Part shown: positions 14,619 through 16,447 of the stretch, piece after piece
How the letters are laid out: each line of letters opens with the position of its first letter
Numbering within the stretch: position 1 is the stretch's first letter
NCBI GenBank assembly: GCA_014379785.1
Contig: JACMLD010000470.1
Span: forward strand, 1-16,447
Reading direction: 5' to 3'
Source: Chitinophagaceae bacterium
GTDB lineage: Bacteria; Bacteroidota; Bacteroidia; Chitinophagales; Chitinophagaceae
DNA length: 16,447 nucleotides
The notes under the pieces: generated by a model
Databases searched by the model: none
What the model was told of the DNA's origin: nothing
The model's input: only the letters and a program-made list of their open reading frames with translations
Position numbers and translations under genes: made by a program

Positions 14619-16447
14619 ATGAGAAAATTGTTTGCCTGCGTCTTATTGGGGATTCTTATCCAGTCAGCTCGTGGACAGAACGCACATGATTCGATGTGGA
14701 TCATGGAAAACTATTACAAAATCGAGCGCATGATCCCAATGCGGGATGGAGTGAAACTTTTCACCTCTATCCTCGTGCCAAAAGACCAAAGCGAAAAACA
14801 CCCGGTGCTGATGAGTCGTACCCCATACTCCTGCCGCCCATATGGTGAAGCAATTATTCCTCCGTTCTGGAACGGGCACTTCAGATATTTCTTAAGAGAA
14901 AATTATTTTATCGTCAGACAGGACGTACGCGGCAGATGGATGAGTGAGGGAACATTCGTTGATGTCCGGCCTTTCAATCCAAATAAAAAAGGAAATGAGA
15001 CTGATGAAGCCAGTGATACCTACGATACAATAGAATGGCTGCTCAAAAATCTGCAGGGCAACAACGGCAATGTGGGATTGATGGGTATATCCTACCCGGG
15101 GTTTTATTCAACCATCGGGGCCTTGAGCGGACATCCGGCCCTGAAAGCGGTGAGTCCTCAGGCACCCGTGACCGACTGGTTTGCCGGTGATGACTTTCAT
15201 CACAACGGCGCTTTTTTTCTGCTGGACGGATTTTCATTTTATGCAGGCCGTGGCTTCGGTTACCCAAGACCGTTACCAACCACTGAATCGCCTGTTGTTG
15301 ATCTCAAAATCCCGGCGGCAGACAATTATAATACCTATCTCAATATTGGCCCTCTTAAGAATTTCATGAAACTAACCGGTGACAGCATTGGGTTCTGGAA
15401 GGATCTTTATGCCCATCCCGATTACGACGATTTCTGGAAAGCAAGGAATATCAGAAACTTTGTAAACAATGTGCCTGCAGGAACTGCCACCTTGGTTGTA
15501 GGTGGACTTTTCGATGCAGAGGACTGCTTCGGTGCCTGGCGAACATATGAAGCCATTGAAAAAAAGGCTAAGAACAACAACAGGATCGTGATGGGACCCT
15601 GGTATCATGGACAATGGTCATCAACAGATGGCAGCAGGCTCGGAAATGTAGCGTTTGGTTTTAATACTTCGCACTGGTATCAGAACAATATCGAGATCCC
15701 ATTTTTTAATTACTATTTGAAAGGAAAAGGCCAGGAGAAAATTCCTGAGGCCACCATTTTCTTTACGGGAGAAAACAAATGGCGAAATTTTGAACAATGG
15801 CCACCGGCAGCCAGCGAAAACCGAAATTTGTTTCTGCACCCGGGTGGCGTATTATCCTGGACAAAAAATGCCGGAAAATCATCCTTTACCGAATACACCA
15901 GCGATCCCGCTCACCCTGTACCATACACGGAAGACGTGCATTTTGGACGGACACGTGAATACATGACAGATGACCAGCGTTTTGCTGCAAGGCGGCCGGA
16001 TGTTGTAACCTGGCAGACACCGGTTTTGAATGAAGACATCACGGTGGCCGGTACGCTGGTTGCGGATTTGGTGACTTCCATTACCGGTACTGACGCGGAT
16101 TTTGTGGTAAAGGTTATTGATGTGTTTCCGGATGACTTCAGCTATCCTGGCGGATCCACTTACCAGATGGGAGGCTACCAGATGCTGGTACGTGGTGAGG
16201 TGATGAGGGGCAGGTATCGCAAGAACTTTTCAGCACCCCAGGCATTCAAACCAAATGCAATCGAAAAAGTAAGGTTTGAATTGCCGGATATCGCCCATAA
16301 ATTCCAAAAAGGTCACCGGATAATGGTGCAGATACAAAGCAGCTGGTTTCCACTCGTTGATCGCAATCCTCAAAAATTTGTGAATATCTATGAAGCAGGT
16401 GAGAACGACTTTCAGAAGGCCAATATCCGCATCTATCACGATGCCGG
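14619..16447 (+). CDS. Exported CocE/NonD-family serine hydrolase, alpha-amino-acid ester hydrolase-like (3' end cut off)
   Basis: The frame is open from ATG 14619 to the window edge (609 codons); probably only the last few tens of residues are missing. A signal peptide (about 1-19, ending SARG before Q20) predicts export. The S15/CocE alpha/beta-hydrolase domain carries S158 in GISYPG, D299 in GGLFDAED and H330 in GPWYHG. The C-terminal jelly-roll (PepX_C, from about residue 350) is nearly complete. Alpha-amino-acid ester hydrolases have a carboxylate cluster: an Asp 34 residues after the nucleophile, and Glu-Asp at +2 and +3 from the catalytic Asp. Here D192 (S158+34), E301 and D302 match. 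Such enzymes act on esters and amides of alpha-amino acids, including some beta-lactam side chains. The ATG at 14615 is in another frame. The gene is divergent from the NTF2-like gene. Confidence 0.88.
   Translation, partial: MRKLFACVLLGILIQSARGQNAHDSMWIMENYYKIERMIPMRDGVKLFTSILVPKDQSEKHPVLMSRTPYSCRPYGEAIIPPFWNGHFRYFLRENYFIVRQDVRGRWMSEGTFVDVRPFNPNKKGNETDEASDTYDTIEWLLKNLQGNNGNVGLMGISYPGFYSTIGALSGHPALKAVSPQAPVTDWFAGDDFHHNGAFFLLDGFSFYAGRGFGYPRPLPTTESPVVDLKIPAADNYNTYLNIGPLKNFMKLTGDSIGFWKDLYAHPDYDDFWKARNIRNFVNNVPAGTATLVVGGLFDAEDCFGAWRTYEAIEKKAKNNNRIVMGPWYHGQWSSTDGSRLGNVAFGFNTSHWYQNNIEIPFFNYYLKGKGQEKIPEATIFFTGENKWRNFEQWPPAASENRNLFLHPGGVLSWTKNAGKSSFTEYTSDPAHPVPYTEDVHFGRTREYMTDDQRFAARRPDVVTWQTPVLNEDITVAGTLVADLVTSITGTDADFVVKVIDVFPDDFSYPGGSTYQMGGYQMLVRGEVMRGRYRKNFSAPQAFKPNAIEKVRFELPDIAHKFQKGHRIMVQIQSSWFPLVDRNPQKFVNIYEAGENDFQKANIRIYHDA

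Overview
The window looks like an ordinary chromosomal stretch from a Bacteroidota bacterium, most likely of the Chitinophagaceae or a close relative. Four promoter-like sites fit the Bacteroidota primary sigma-factor consensus (an upstream TTG or TTTG, then TAnnTTTG). Starts are preceded by A-rich leaders rather than Shine-Dalgarno sequences. Several products are types typical of this phylum: a DUF4846 lipoprotein, a Bacteroidota-type YpdA, a flavobacterial-type Tat-exported glycosylasparaginase, and an NtrC-like regulator without a C-terminal HTH. I see no rRNA, tRNA, CRISPR array, insertion sequence, integrase or phage gene. Genes are packed tightly on both strands.

Layout. 1-1837: the 3' part of a CarH/MerR-like cobalamin-domain regulator, abutting tail to tail an NtrC-type response regulator. 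1929-2953: a DUF4846 lipoprotein, then a 50-residue putative membrane protein with its own promoter and terminator. 3008-5119: pyruvate dehydrogenase E1 beta (pdhB), divergent from a YpdA-family FAD/NADPH oxidoreductase that appears to use a TTG start. 5195-6568: an unrecognised membrane-anchored protein with a coiled coil. 6552-9605 (minus): a secreted prolyl oligopeptidase followed directly by an RmlD-like SDR. 9782-12313: a pfkA-pyk operon with a strong Bacteroidota promoter and a perfect 8-bp palindrome at the expected transcription start. 12297-14559 (minus): a compact cluster of an NTF2/SnoaL-like protein, a glycosylasparaginase and CutC. 14619-16447: an exported CocE/NonD serine hydrolase cut by the window end, whose residues match the alpha-amino-acid ester hydrolase subgroup.

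Functional links. pfkA and pyk encode two irreversible control steps of glycolysis on one transcript, and pdhB encodes part of the next step, pyruvate to acetyl-CoA. Three secreted or exported hydrolases (prolyl oligopeptidase, glycosylasparaginase, CocE-type hydrolase) suggest scavenging of peptides, glycopeptides or amino-acid esters. The two regulators at the left end have no evident target inside the window.

I found no convincing undescribed multi-gene system. The best leads are the pfkA start-site palindrome, the self-contained small-ORF transcription unit, the ester-hydrolase signature, the HTH-less NtrC-like regulator with an altered GAFTGA loop, and the glycosylasparaginase-CutC coupling.
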